This document shows, one piece after another, positions 9,303 through 17,417 of a stretch of 47,938 bases of DNA (position 1 is the stretch's first letter; the number at the start of each line of letters is the position of its first letter). The DNA is from Candidatus Borrarchaeum yapensis (lineage in GTDB: Archaea > Asgardarchaeota > Sifarchaeia > Borrarchaeales > Borrarchaeaceae), in NCBI GenBank assembly GCA_016840515.1, contig JAEOSF010000024.1, forward strand, positions 1 through 47,938, written 5' to 3'. The translations under genes were made by a program, and so were the position numbers. Below the pieces are notes generated by a model that did not search any database, was not told the DNA's origin, and saw only the letters and a program-made list of their open reading frames with translations.

Positions 9303-9380
9303 ATGTTTTATTCCACACCAATGTTTTTAGGGCTTTTCTTTCTATGCACTAAGGAGGGGACATACAGATATCTAGCTTAA
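9303..9380 (+). CDS. Possible short ORF, 25 aa
   Basis: An ATG at 9303 follows a strong Shine-Dalgarno site (AGAGGAGACGGA). It reads MFYSTPMFLGLFFLCTKEGT and five more codons before TAA at 9380, right before the ribosome site of the gene at 9397. The hydrophobic core could be a tiny membrane peptide or a leader peptide coupling translation to the next gene. A good ribosome site is the only support. Confidence 0.3.
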   Translation: MFYSTPMFLGLFFLCTKEGTYRYLA

Positions 9381-9396
9381 GGGAGAGGATGAGCCT

Positions 9397-9873
9397 ATGA
9401 CCAAGGAAGTAGTGATACCTTGGGAACTCAAATACAAATTTGTTAGGGGAATGATGACAACCCTGTTCAAAGGGTTCATGTATGAGATTCGCGAGGAATG
9501 TGGCGCAGCAACTGCACTCAAAATACATGAAAGGCTCAATAAAAGAGATGATAGAATAAAGAATATGACATATACACTTAGAGAAGTCTTCAACATAGAA
9601 GGCAATGATATCGAAACAATTGAGAGGTGGTATAATATCTATTGGGATCTCACCGGGATCGAAGGTACTAGACTTGAGCAATCCAAAACATTCGGTAGGA
9701 ATAGAATCACTAAGTGTCCGTTTAAAACAGGCTACAAAGATATCAGCGAATGGTGTGTAAACTTCAACAATATTATTATTAAGACTATTAATCCAAAGAC
9801 TATCCTTAATCGAGTTAAAGGAATGTGTGCTGGAGATCCCTATTGCGAATTCATCACAAAAATAGAAGAATGA
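9397..9873 (+). CDS. V4R/ATC-hydrolase-like protein, 158 aa
   Basis: The C-terminal CAGDPYCEF motif and the helix-rich front with RGMMTTLFKGF are those of the L-2-amino-thiazoline-4-carboxylic acid hydrolase (ATC_hydrolase)/V4R-like family, small cytosolic proteins often used as ligand or thiol-compound sensors or hydrolases. Cys residues lie at about 35, 109, 119, 145 and 150. Start: GGGAGAGG (9381-9388) eight bases before ATG. It stands convergent to the RGP gene with 39 bases between the stops. The exact substrate is unknown; in archaea most members are uncharacterised. Confidence 0.6.
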   Translation: MTKEVVIPWELKYKFVRGMMTTLFKGFMYEIREECGAATALKIHERLNKRDDRIKNMTYTLREVFNIEGNDIETIERWYNIYWDLTGIEGTRLEQSKTFGRNRITKCPFKTGYKDISEWCVNFNNIIIKTINPKTILNRVKGMCAGDPYCEFITKIEE

Positions 9874-9912
9874 GGAAAGTGGTTTTAGAAAGATATAACT
9901 CTAACATTCGCA

Positions 9913-11043
9913 TTATTCGAATAATTTTGTCCATAATTCCATTCGAGTTAGCATATATTGTAAATAATCCTTTTGAGAGCCTTTTACGAGATTTAATTTC
10001 CCATTTAGTCCCTCTATTAGTGATTGATACGCACTACAGTAATCTGTTGTATCAATAAAATTGATTGAGTCTACTAGTTTCCATAATATTTCATTTAGTT
10101 CAATACCTGGTAACTCTGCACGAATATCTTTAAATACACTTCTTGGAGTTTTTTCATGGAAACAAATAGGTGCTCCGTGAGCGAGATTTTTTCCCATATG
10201 ATCACATACTTTTTTGAGGAACAGGCCAGACCAGATATCATCAAAACGGTCAATTTTTTCTTCCGGACCCATAGGTAGCTGATAGAACGCAGGGATAACT
10301 TCGGGAGAAAAGGCTAGATTCATTGTACACACTGTTAAATATGTGTTCCTTGCAATAACCGTATTTTGGTCCTTAAGCCGAAGTGATTTTGATCTTGGTT
10401 TTCCGTTTAGTCCGCCTTGTACTAAGATAGTAACAGCATCTAAGTCAGGATCATTGATCCATAGACCTTGGTTAAGAACTATTTTTCCATCAATAGATTC
10501 CGTATAATAAGAAAAATTCTCTCGTGTATCCTGTCCATAAGGATAACCGCGTGGGAATAGGCCGTCCATCTCAAGTTCGAGATTAGTAAGAACATTATAC
10601 CATTTATTTTTTGTTCCAATAACTTTATCAATGGAGATAGAATTTTCAATAACCTGCTCATGAATACCTAAATAATCGTAGTCCATAGAAGGATACGTAT
10701 CATCATCAATCATTATAACTAAGTTCGGTTCTTCTTCATACGCAAGAATGAGTCCAAAACTGGTTTCAGAGTGGGCACGCAGAGGAATAAGTTGTTCGTA
10801 TTTTTCCCAGCGTTGACCAAATCGATCTTGAAAGTATTTTTCTCGCTCTTTTTTTCCCCAAAATTCGGTTTCTATATCAGAAAAAAGTTCTTGGTTCTTT
10901 TCTCGAATTTTATTTGCTTCTTCATCAATTACAAGAGCTTTTATTCGCTCTAAACTATGATTATATTTCTTAAAATTCTCTATATAAGTTTTCCAGTAAT
11001 TAAAGACATGGATTGATGGAATAATTAACACTATTTTCTTCAT
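9913..11043 (-). CDS. Reversibly glycosylated polypeptide / UDP-arabinopyranose mutase homologue
   Basis: The sequence follows the RGP family (PF03214) closely: N-terminal KKIVLIIPS, metal-binding DDD at 113-115, FPRGYPYG (163-170) whose Arg165 lines up with the autoglycosylated Arg of plant UAMs (FVRGYPFS), NQGLWINDPDLDA (191-203, plant HGLWLNIPDYDA), TMNLAFSPEVIPA (240-252) and RFDDIWSGLFLKKVCDHMG (266-284). Plant members interconvert UDP-arabinopyranose and UDP-arabinofuranose in the cytosol; archaeal homologues are little studied, so the substrate here is unproven. Length 376 aa is normal. Own promoter: TATA-like tttatata (minus sense, about 11085) and AAGGTAG before ATG. Confidence 0.85.
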   Translation of the reverse strand: MKKIVLIIPSIHVFNYWKTYIENFKKYNHSLERIKALVIDEEANKIREKNQELFSDIETEFWGKKEREKYFQDRFGQRWEKYEQLIPLRAHSETSFGLILAYEEEPNLVIMIDDDTYPSMDYDYLGIHEQVIENSISIDKVIGTKNKWYNVLTNLELEMDGLFPRGYPYGQDTRENFSYYTESIDGKIVLNQGLWINDPDLDAVTILVQGGLNGKPRSKSLRLKDQNTVIARNTYLTVCTMNLAFSPEVIPAFYQLPMGPEEKIDRFDDIWSGLFLKKVCDHMGKNLAHGAPICFHEKTPRSVFKDIRAELPGIELNEILWKLVDSINFIDTTDYCSAYQSLIEGLNGKLNLVKGSQKDYLQYMLTRMELWTKLFE

Positions 11044-11461
11044 GTGAACTACCTTGAAGTGATTCCTTCCGAGAAGGAGAAATAATTTGATATATAAAGA
11101 TTGGGGCGAATAGCTTCTATTCTAATTTTTAATTCTTTATACAAACTCCCTCTCGAATAAGCACCATTGATATTTTGATGAAACATAATTGACACTAAAA
11201 ATCTCTGGAAATAGACCTCTGTGACTATAAATTTCTTTTTTCAATTATTATTCTTTTTGATAACTATTTTTTTAAGTATATGTCCGATTTTTCTGAGATT
11301 ATGCTTTTCCTTAGTTCTATGTTCTGAAATTGATCAAAAAAGAATTAAATAGGTACATCTGTTTAAGTTATTAGTTATCAGTTGAGCACTTTATTCAGTT
11401 ATATAAGCCGTTCTTTGTTTAAGAGAAGATACAGAATTGTTTGTCCTATTGAGGGATTTGA
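11044..11461. promoter_or_regulatory. Divergent promoter region
   Basis: It holds two back-to-back promoters. Minus side: TATA-like element near 11083-11090 and a 15-bp palindrome (TCCTTC CGA GAAGGA, 11064-11078) between it and the RGP start. Plus side: TTATATAAG at 11398-11406, about 55 bases before the TPR gene, and GAGGGA near 11451. The middle ~250 bases are AT-rich with nothing recognisable. Confidence 0.5.
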
Positions 11462-12313
11462 ATGGACATCAAGAAAGAAATTGAAATCGCAATAGAAAAG
11501 GCAATCAGTTTACGAGAACAAGGACAAGTTGAGGAAGCCTTGGAAGCCTATCATAAGATTGCGAAACTTTTAGAAGAAGAAGGTGATGTTTTAAATGCTG
11601 CCAATGCGTATCTTGAGATGGGATTGCTACTAAATGAAAATGGCGAAGATGAAAAAGCATTAGAATGGCATAAGAAAGCTTTTACTTCTTTTCAAGAACA
11701 AAAAGATGAACGTACAGCTCTTGTTGCTATTTATCTATGTGTGACGCTTACAAATTTAGGAGATCACTCAGAAGCGATAAATTATGGTTTACAAAGCCTT
11801 AAGATCTATGAAAAAATGAATAATGAAGAGGGTATGGCTGGAATGGCAGAAGCGTATTATGCTTTAGCACTTGCCAAAACTGAAAGCAATGAAACTCAAG
11901 AAGAGGCCTTTGATTATTTTAACAAAGCATTAGAAATAAATAAAAAACTAAAGAATCAAGAGGCAATTTCAGCGATTCATAATGAGTTAGGTAACATATT
12001 TTTGACCTATGATAAACTTGAAGAAGCTATGACACACTTCAAGAAGGCGTTAGATTTATACAAAAAATTGGATGATATTGAAGGAATGGCTTCAACGTTT
12101 GTAAATATGGCAGAGCTTTACGAAATAGAAGAAGATTACAGAAATGCCGGATTCAATTTTTTAAAAGCTGCAGAAAATTTTATTGAGTGTAATCTGCCTG
12201 ATTTAGCAGAAGAATTTATTGCTAGAACAGATTCATTAATTTCAGAACTACCAAAAAGCTCTCGTCGAACCATTAGGAAAAAGATCGATGAGTTGAATGC
12301 AAAAATCAAATAG
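11462..12313 (+). CDS. Tetratricopeptide repeat protein, 283 aa
   Basis: Nearly the whole protein is TPR: about six 34-40-aa helical hairpins from residue 10 to 245 (e.g. EALEAYHKIAKLLEEEGD, AFDYFNKALEINKKLKNQ, AMTHFKKALDLYKKLDD), followed by a basic C-terminal helix (RRTIRKKIDELNAKIK). The 40-residue spacing and the LGN-like signatures resemble eukaryote-type Rapsyn/LGN repeats more than peroxisomal TPRs. No signal or membrane segment, so a cytosolic scaffold. It ends 18 bases from the convergent Rad50-like gene. Binding partner unknown. Confidence 0.85.
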   Translation: MDIKKEIEIAIEKAISLREQGQVEEALEAYHKIAKLLEEEGDVLNAANAYLEMGLLLNENGEDEKALEWHKKAFTSFQEQKDERTALVAIYLCVTLTNLGDHSEAINYGLQSLKIYEKMNNEEGMAGMAEAYYALALAKTESNETQEEAFDYFNKALEINKKLKNQEAISAIHNELGNIFLTYDKLEEAMTHFKKALDLYKKLDDIEGMASTFVNMAELYEIEEDYRNAGFNFLKAAENFIECNLPDLAEEFIARTDSLISELPKSSRRTIRKKIDELNAKIK

Positions 12314-12331
12314 AAAAAAGGATTTGCCCTT

Positions 12332-14671
12332 TCATAATTTTTCTGGTGTTAATTCATTATAAGAAGCATCTTCTTTGAAGAAGACTACTTTAACTGCACC
12401 AAAATTCCTGAAAATATCTCTTGTAGCTTTTATACTATTTGAGTCCATCATTTCTGCTTCAACAAAGACAGTTTTACCTAAAAAGGCCCCCATACGTCCT
12501 AAAGTTCCAATGATCGTTCCGACTGCTTCTGCTGAGCTTAAACTCTCAAGTGATTGGTATTCAAGGAGTTCTGTTTTTTTTTCATCTAGTACTCTTCGAA
12601 TAATAGATTTATCTTCAACAGACCAGTTGACCACGTCCAATCCATACTTTTCGGCAACTTCTGGAAGCGATTGATTAATTCTCGAAATCATTTGCGTACG
12701 TAATTCTGGAATCATTGAATCTAGCCATTGAACATATAAATACAAAATCTTTCTACGAAGTAATCCCTGACTGTATTCCTTTTTTTCTTTGTCAATATCC
12801 ACGACACGTGATTTTAGAAGTTGACTTTCACTTTCTAATTTAGTCTCCAACTTTAGCAATCGTTCTTTTTCAGATCTAGTGCGTCTTAGGTCTTCTTTGA
12901 ATTTCTTTTCTTCATCTTCTAGATCATTTATCCTTTTTTTACTTGATTCTCCTTGTAGCGTTTTTGCTTTTACTTTTGTTTGTTCAAGTTTCTTATCCAA
13001 TTTGGTTATTTCACTTTGAAGACTTTTTGCTTCTTTTTCGAGTTTCTTGATGTCAATATCTTGCTTTTTGTCCTCTTTTACTTCTTCATCCACTGAAAGG
13101 TTTTCTAATTGTCTCATCTTTTCAAGTACTTCTTTTAATTCTGACAATTTCTTGTTAGCTTCTGTGATATTATCCTTCAATGTTTTCAAAAACTTATTTT
13201 CAAGTTGTAATTCCTTGTTAATTGAAACCATTTGAGATAATTTACTGCTACGATCACTTATTGCTTTTGCATCTGTTTTAAGATCTGCAATATGTTTCTT
13301 AGTTTGAGAAATAACTTCCTTATAGTGTGTTATATTTTCTTCTGCATGATTTAGCAACGCTTTTGATTGAAAAGAAGTAGTACAAACTGGACAGTTCTCA
13401 GACTTTTTCTCCTTAAGAGTAGGCAGTATAACATCTAATGCTTTAATCATGTTTTTATCGCTTTTTATACTTGCTTCAAATTCGTTGATTTTCTCGTTTA
13501 GGCTCTTTAATTCTTTTTCTAGTGTTTTATTTTCATTTTCAATTTCTTTATCTGATAGTTTTGAAATTCCCTGTTCTTTCATTGTCTTTTTAAGCATATC
13601 TTGGTACTTTTTGAGCTTAAATTCACTATTTTTTTCGTTCTTCTCTAGATCAAAAATCTTTTGTTTTTGTGTATCTAATTCTTTTAATAGAAGACCTGAA
13701 GTAAGTTCATCCTTCATCTTATATTTTTTAGTTAACTTCTTAATCTCATTATCTAATTTCTCAATTGATTTCTTGTATTCTTCCTGTTTTTCAACTTTCT
13801 CTTGGATATCTTCTTTTCTGTCTTCTAATTCCTCTTTTAAATATTTTAACCGTTTTTCCTTTTCTTTCAATAACACTTGCGTATTTCCCTGTTCTTTTTT
13901 TATTGTTTGTAATTCATAATTAAGGCGATTGAATTTTTCAAGATCTTGTTGTATTTGACTTATCTTATCTTCATATTCATCAATTTTTAGATTTAGGATT
14001 TCAATTTTACCAGTTTTCTCGCGCTTACCAGCCTCTACCTCAACTAGTTTCTCTTTTTCATCTGTTTGTGAATCAATTTTTCCTTTTATACTTAACAGAT
14101 AATCATTTTCGATTTGTATGAGCCTTTCAAAAGTTTTACGAGCACGTAACAGTGTTGGGACTAGAGAGATTTCCTCAATCTTTTCTTGGTAGTTTTTCAA
14201 ATTATCTTCAATCTTCTCTAGAAAAATTACCGAATTATCGAAATAACTACTCTGTTCCGCACCAGATTCTAATGCGAGGTAATTTAATACCTCTTCTGAA
14301 GTACCTGCAATTACTTCATCTCCATTTTCAAACAGACCCGAGTGGGTAATGCCTCCTGGCTCAATGATATGTTGAAGTGTGTATTTCTTCCCATCAATTT
14401 CTAAAAAGACCTCAACTTTTCCATCTAGCGTTTTTGTCTTAGAACTCTTCGGATCAATCATCTTTATTAGACGCTCAATAGGGGGATTACCTCCAAATGC
14501 AGAGTTTAGTGCTAGAAGAGATGTCGTTTTTCCTGATGCATTTCTGCCAAAAACTATTACATCGTCATCCTTGGCTGGAAATAGCACTTCTGTTCTACTA
14601 TGAAAACTACCAATTCCTTGAATGGCATATCCATTTATGATTATTTTAGGAATTGAGGAGTTCGTTGACAA
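12332..14671 (-). CDS. Rad50/SMC-like ATPase with zinc hook, degenerate signature
   Basis: Walker A GRNASGKTT (42-50) in an N-terminal ABC-type head half, then two long coiled-coil arms (about 175-420 and 440-635) around a CPVC zinc hook (427-430), then the C-terminal head half. So it has the Rad50 layout. Compared with Rad50 (~850-900 aa) it is short (779 aa) and its C-terminal head is unusual: LSSAEA (711-716) in place of LSGGE, and VFVEAEMMD (735-743) where Walker B hhhhDE is expected, so the Asp is replaced by Glu-Ala-Glu. There is no Mre11 nearby. Its start overlaps the 60-aa gene by 26 bases, showing tight translational coupling. Likely a DNA-bound clamp-type ATPase; role unknown. Function in DNA repair or defence is inference. 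Confidence 0.8.
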   Translation of the reverse strand: MSTNSSIPKIIINGYAIQGIGSFHSRTEVLFPAKDDDVIVFGRNASGKTTSLLALNSAFGGNPPIERLIKMIDPKSSKTKTLDGKVEVFLEIDGKKYTLQHIIEPGGITHSGLFENGDEVIAGTSEEVLNYLALESGAEQSSYFDNSVIFLEKIEDNLKNYQEKIEEISLVPTLLRARKTFERLIQIENDYLLSIKGKIDSQTDEKEKLVEVEAGKREKTGKIEILNLKIDEYEDKISQIQQDLEKFNRLNYELQTIKKEQGNTQVLLKEKEKRLKYLKEELEDRKEDIQEKVEKQEEYKKSIEKLDNEIKKLTKKYKMKDELTSGLLLKELDTQKQKIFDLEKNEKNSEFKLKKYQDMLKKTMKEQGISKLSDKEIENENKTLEKELKSLNEKINEFEASIKSDKNMIKALDVILPTLKEKKSENCPVCTTSFQSKALLNHAEENITHYKEVISQTKKHIADLKTDAKAISDRSSKLSQMVSINKELQLENKFLKTLKDNITEANKKLSELKEVLEKMRQLENLSVDEEVKEDKKQDIDIKKLEKEAKSLQSEITKLDKKLEQTKVKAKTLQGESSKKRINDLEDEEKKFKEDLRRTRSEKERLLKLETKLESESQLLKSRVVDIDKEKKEYSQGLLRRKILYLYVQWLDSMIPELRTQMISRINQSLPEVAEKYGLDVVNWSVEDKSIIRRVLDEKKTELLEYQSLESLSSAEAVGTIIGTLGRMGAFLGKTVFVEAEMMDSNSIKATRDIFRNFGAVKVVFFKEDASYNELTPEKL

Positions 14672-14828
14672 TTCTTGCTACCTCCGTAATATTCTCCTCA
14701 GGCACTTTGCCAGATTGTATTTCTTTTATACTTGCAATAAAACCTTTCTTTAGAAGTTCAATATCGATAGGAAAATCCTTGGAAACTTTGGTTTTTTTGA
14801 GTAATTCAATAATATCAGTCAAGCTCAC
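14646..14828 (-). CDS. Small helical protein of the Rad50-like locus, 60 aa
   Basis: MSLTDIIELLKKTKVSKDFP and the rest read as three amphipathic helices. It lies seven bases after the stop of the zinc-ribbon gene and overlaps the Rad50-like start by 26 bases, so the three are almost certainly one operon with coupled translation. No family recognised. A small helical subunit bridging the other two proteins is the simplest idea (compare the small subunits of SMC-kleisin complexes), but this is inference only. Confidence 0.7.
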   Translation of the reverse strand: MSLTDIIELLKKTKVSKDFPIDIELLKKGFIASIKEIQSGKVPEENITEVARIVNELLNS

Positions 14829-14835
14829 GAGTGTG

Positions 14836-16233
14836 CTACCTCCACTCTGGGACTATTTGCAGTTGTACTTTTGCTTTCATACCTTCCTTTAAGCCAATAC
14901 GTATTGCTGCCCTTTTTGGTATAGTCATTTCAAATCGGTGATTTGGAAATCCTTTTCTGAATTCACGAACCTTAGTTTCGAAAATGCCACCACTGATGTT
15001 TAATAGCTCATATTTCTCGATAAGTGTTTTCACAATGGATAAAGCTTCACTTTGTGTTCGTAAATTTCTTGTAAACACTAATGCGCCTTTATTTTTTTGA
15101 ACTTTTTGATTAAATCCTAATGAAATAAGAAGGTTTAGTTTTTGAAATGCACGAATGCTATTTTCACTAAATTCTGCTACTTGATCTTCAATTTGTTCAA
15201 GTTTGTTTTCATCTATAAGTTTAGGAAACTCTATATTCGGATACACTAAGGATGCTTCGATATTAAAGTGTTTATTAACCTTTAAAATTCGAATATCATA
15301 CGGAAATTTAACTACTCCCTTTTTCTGTAGAGATTCCTGTGCATTTTGAATCACATCATCTGAAGGTGTAATTAGATGAACATCCGAGATACTAGTCTTT
15401 CCGATGATCACATTAAAAACATCATCTTTTGAAAGAGATCTTTTCGCTTCATTTTCAATATACCATGAGTACATACATCCACTACTTTGGCAATACACAG
15501 TCCAGGAACCATCTTCATGTTCTATAAATGCTAAAGGTTCAGTTTCGCATTGAGGACAAAGATATTTTTTTTCTTTTTCGTCTTCATCTTCGATAATGCG
15601 TAGATAGGATTGTAAAGCAGTCCAAATAGTTTCAGAAGCTGGAATGAGGCGAATCTCGATAAGTTTCTTAAGAGATAGTATAATTGTCTTAGCTGTTTTG
15701 GCCTGTTTTTTTTGGATGGTTCGTAACTGATGCGGGGGTATTGGAGAATCAAAATCGATCAAATCAAGATTTACCAGCTTTAATAGATTTAAACTGGCTT
15801 TATCATAAGAAATTGAATTTTTTGTTTTATTAAGAACTTCATATAAAGTAAATTTTCGTTTTTTTGTATTCAGATATTCATTTCGCATATAGTCGTAGAT
15901 TAAAAAGGTTTTTGCATCCTTTAGAGTATTTACTAAGTGATGAAATTCAACAGAAGTACTGAGATTGATATCTTCTGAGGATATTGTGTTTCCACTATCA
16001 AGATCAGTTATTAAAACAATTATCTCCTTGTTCTTGAAGAAAAGCTGAATGGAAAACTTTTCCAGAATGAAAACATTTGCTAATTTATCGAGTCTTTCCC
16101 TTAGTGAATGAATAGGTCTTCCAAGAATTTTTGCGGCTTTTTCTACTGAGAGTCCCTTTTCTATCTTGATTAAATCCAGAATTTCTTGATTTAATCTGGA
16201 AGATAAGAGTCTTAAGAGTTCGGTTTCCTCCAG
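14836..16233 (-). CDS. Winged-helix plus zinc-ribbon protein, ~465 aa, apparent CTG start
   Basis: A standard start would be the ATG at 15888, giving 350 aa. But the same frame stays open for another ~125 codons up to a TGA at ~16266 and encodes a clear helix-turn-helix (NQEILDLIKIEKGLSVEKAA, then KILGRPIHSLRERLDKL). No ATG, GTG or TTG occurs in that stretch. CTG at 16233 has GGAGG eight bases upstream (16246-16242) and a TATA box about 60 bases upstream, so it is my chosen start; ATT 16263 or a frameshift from TTG 16267 are alternatives. A zinc ribbon CPQC/CX4C lies at about C226, C229, C248, C253. The C-terminus (MTIPKRAAIRIGLKEGMKAK) looks like a small AbrB-like beta-barrel. First gene of the Rad50-like operon. 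Confidence 0.65.
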   Translation of the reverse strand: MEETELLRLLSSRLNQEILDLIKIEKGLSVEKAAKILGRPIHSLRERLDKLANVFILEKFSIQLFFKNKEIIVLITDLDSGNTISSEDINLSTSVEFHHLVNTLKDAKTFLIYDYMRNEYLNTKKRKFTLYEVLNKTKNSISYDKASLNLLKLVNLDLIDFDSPIPPHQLRTIQKKQAKTAKTIILSLKKLIEIRLIPASETIWTALQSYLRIIEDEDEKEKKYLCPQCETEPLAFIEHEDGSWTVYCQSSGCMYSWYIENEAKRSLSKDDVFNVIIGKTSISDVHLITPSDDVIQNAQESLQKKGVVKFPYDIRILKVNKHFNIEASLVYPNIEFPKLIDENKLEQIEDQVAEFSENSIRAFQKLNLLISLGFNQKVQKNKGALVFTRNLRTQSEALSIVKTLIEKYELLNISGGIFETKVREFRKGFPNHRFEMTIPKRAAIRIGLKEGMKAKVQLQIVPEWR

Positions 16234-16241
16234 TTGTAGTT

Positions 16242-16300
16242 CCTCCAGTTGTATTTTGACAATTCAATTACAAAATAGGTCTGCGCGCGCTTATAAATAT
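16242..16300 (-). promoter_or_regulatory. TATA box and ribosome site of the Rad50-like operon
   Basis: In the minus sense atatttataa (16300-16291) is a good archaeal TATA box, predicting a transcript start near 16270. The 5' region then holds a 15-nt direct duplication (tacaactggaggaac, 16255-16226), whose first GGAGG sits eight bases before the CTG at 16233. Confidence 0.5.
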
Positions 16301-16465
16301 TTTCTAAGGGCACTTCTCTTGATTTAATCTCATTGAAATTTCTTTCAATTGTTTTTGAATTTCTTAGAGGAATGTAATTTTTATTTTAATACTAGAAAAT
16401 GATATTGTATTTTTCAAAAAAGAGTTATTATATTCTTATAATCTAGAATTAGCGGAGGTGATAAA

Positions 16466-16750
16466 TTGTTTGGGCAAGTACCAATCGATCTCGATTTAGT
16501 AAAAGAAGAAAACATAGATAAGGAGATCTTAAGAATAGCAATAATTGCGGAATTAGATGCAGTAAACACTTATGAACAAATGGCGGCAAAAACAAAGAAC
16601 GCTGATCTCAAGATTGTTCTGCTGGACATTGCAGGTGAGGAAAAAACACATGTAGGCGAATTCTTAGAACTTCTACTAAGACTAGATCCCCAGCAAGTAA
16701 AAGAGTTGAAAGAAGGAAAAGAGGAAATTGAAGAATTACTTGAAAAATAG
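16466..16750 (+). CDS. Ferritin-like / rubrerythrin-type di-iron protein, 94 aa
   Basis: Two helices carry the di-iron ligands: IAIIAELDAVNTYEQMA (Glu ~29) and IAGEEKTHVGEFLELL (EExxH). This is the one-hairpin arrangement of encapsulated-ferritin-like proteins, which dimerise to build a full four-helix di-iron site. The C-terminus is an acidic helix without an obvious encapsulin-targeting peptide, and no encapsulin gene is in the window. TTG start with a near-perfect Shine-Dalgarno site GGAGGTGAT (16454-16462). Followed by superoxide reductase after 83 bases: an iron/oxidative-stress pairing. Confidence 0.8.
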   Translation: MFGQVPIDLDLVKEENIDKEILRIAIIAELDAVNTYEQMAAKTKNADLKIVLLDIAGEEKTHVGEFLELLLRLDPQQVKELKEGKEEIEELLEK

Positions 16751-16833
16751 CGTTTGAATCATTGACACATTAGAATAATTAATAAGGCATAATTTACAAA
16801 TGGTTCGTCATCAACGAGAATAGGTGAATAAGA

Positions 16834-17211
16834 ATGGCAGCCTTATATCAAACTGCAGATTGGAAAGCAGAAAAACATGTTCCAGTAATTGATGATCCTG
16901 TAAAAGAAGGAGATCTTTTTAAGGTAACTGTTAGTGTTGGCAAAGAGATCGCCCATCCAAATACTACTCAGCACCATATCCGATGGATAGACCTAATTTT
17001 CTGGCCAGAAGGCGAAAAATTTCCATATCAAATTGGCAAAACAGAATTCCTAGCTCATGGCGAATCTACTCAAGGTCCTGATACGAGCACGGTATATACT
17101 CATCACTGGACCGTGTTTGCTTTTAAGTCAGAAAAACCGGGAAAACTTATTGCAACCTCTCATTGCAACATTCACGGCCTTTGGCAAAGTGAAAAACAAC
17201 TAATGGTCTAG
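16834..17211 (+). CDS. Superoxide reductase (neelaredoxin type)
   Basis: A 125-aa single-domain SOR reducing superoxide to peroxide without dismutation. All centre II ligands are present: H15, H41 and H47 (in HPNTTQHHIRW), C111 and H114 (SHCNIHG), with the flexible E13 preceding His. The N-terminal desulforedoxin (centre I) domain of two-iron enzymes is absent. Electrons probably come from rubredoxin, which is encoded at 42860. GGTGA upstream of ATG. Placed between the ferritin-like gene and the GlpC/HdrD-like gene. Confidence 0.95.
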   Translation: MAALYQTADWKAEKHVPVIDDPVKEGDLFKVTVSVGKEIAHPNTTQHHIRWIDLIFWPEGEKFPYQIGKTEFLAHGESTQGPDTSTVYTHHWTVFAFKSEKPGKLIATSHCNIHGLWQSEKQLMV

Positions 17212-17417
17212 TAACTTCCAACATGCTAAAAACTAAATCTCACAAAAACTTTTTTCTACTCTTTTTCTAATCAGATATTCTTTCAAAATTGTTAACATTT
17301 AACAGATAATCTGTAGTTATTTTCAGGTTTATTAAATCAAGTTAGATTGCTGATATCAAAGTTTTTTAAAGAGTTTACATGTTACTAAAAAGATAGGAAT
17401 AATTTGAGGGTTCCTTA

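Noticed and set aside
12375..14603. Plus-strand ORFs inside the Rad50-like gene, rich in Ser/Phe
   Set aside because: They are antisense images of a Lys/Glu-rich coiled coil; no ribosome sites or family features.
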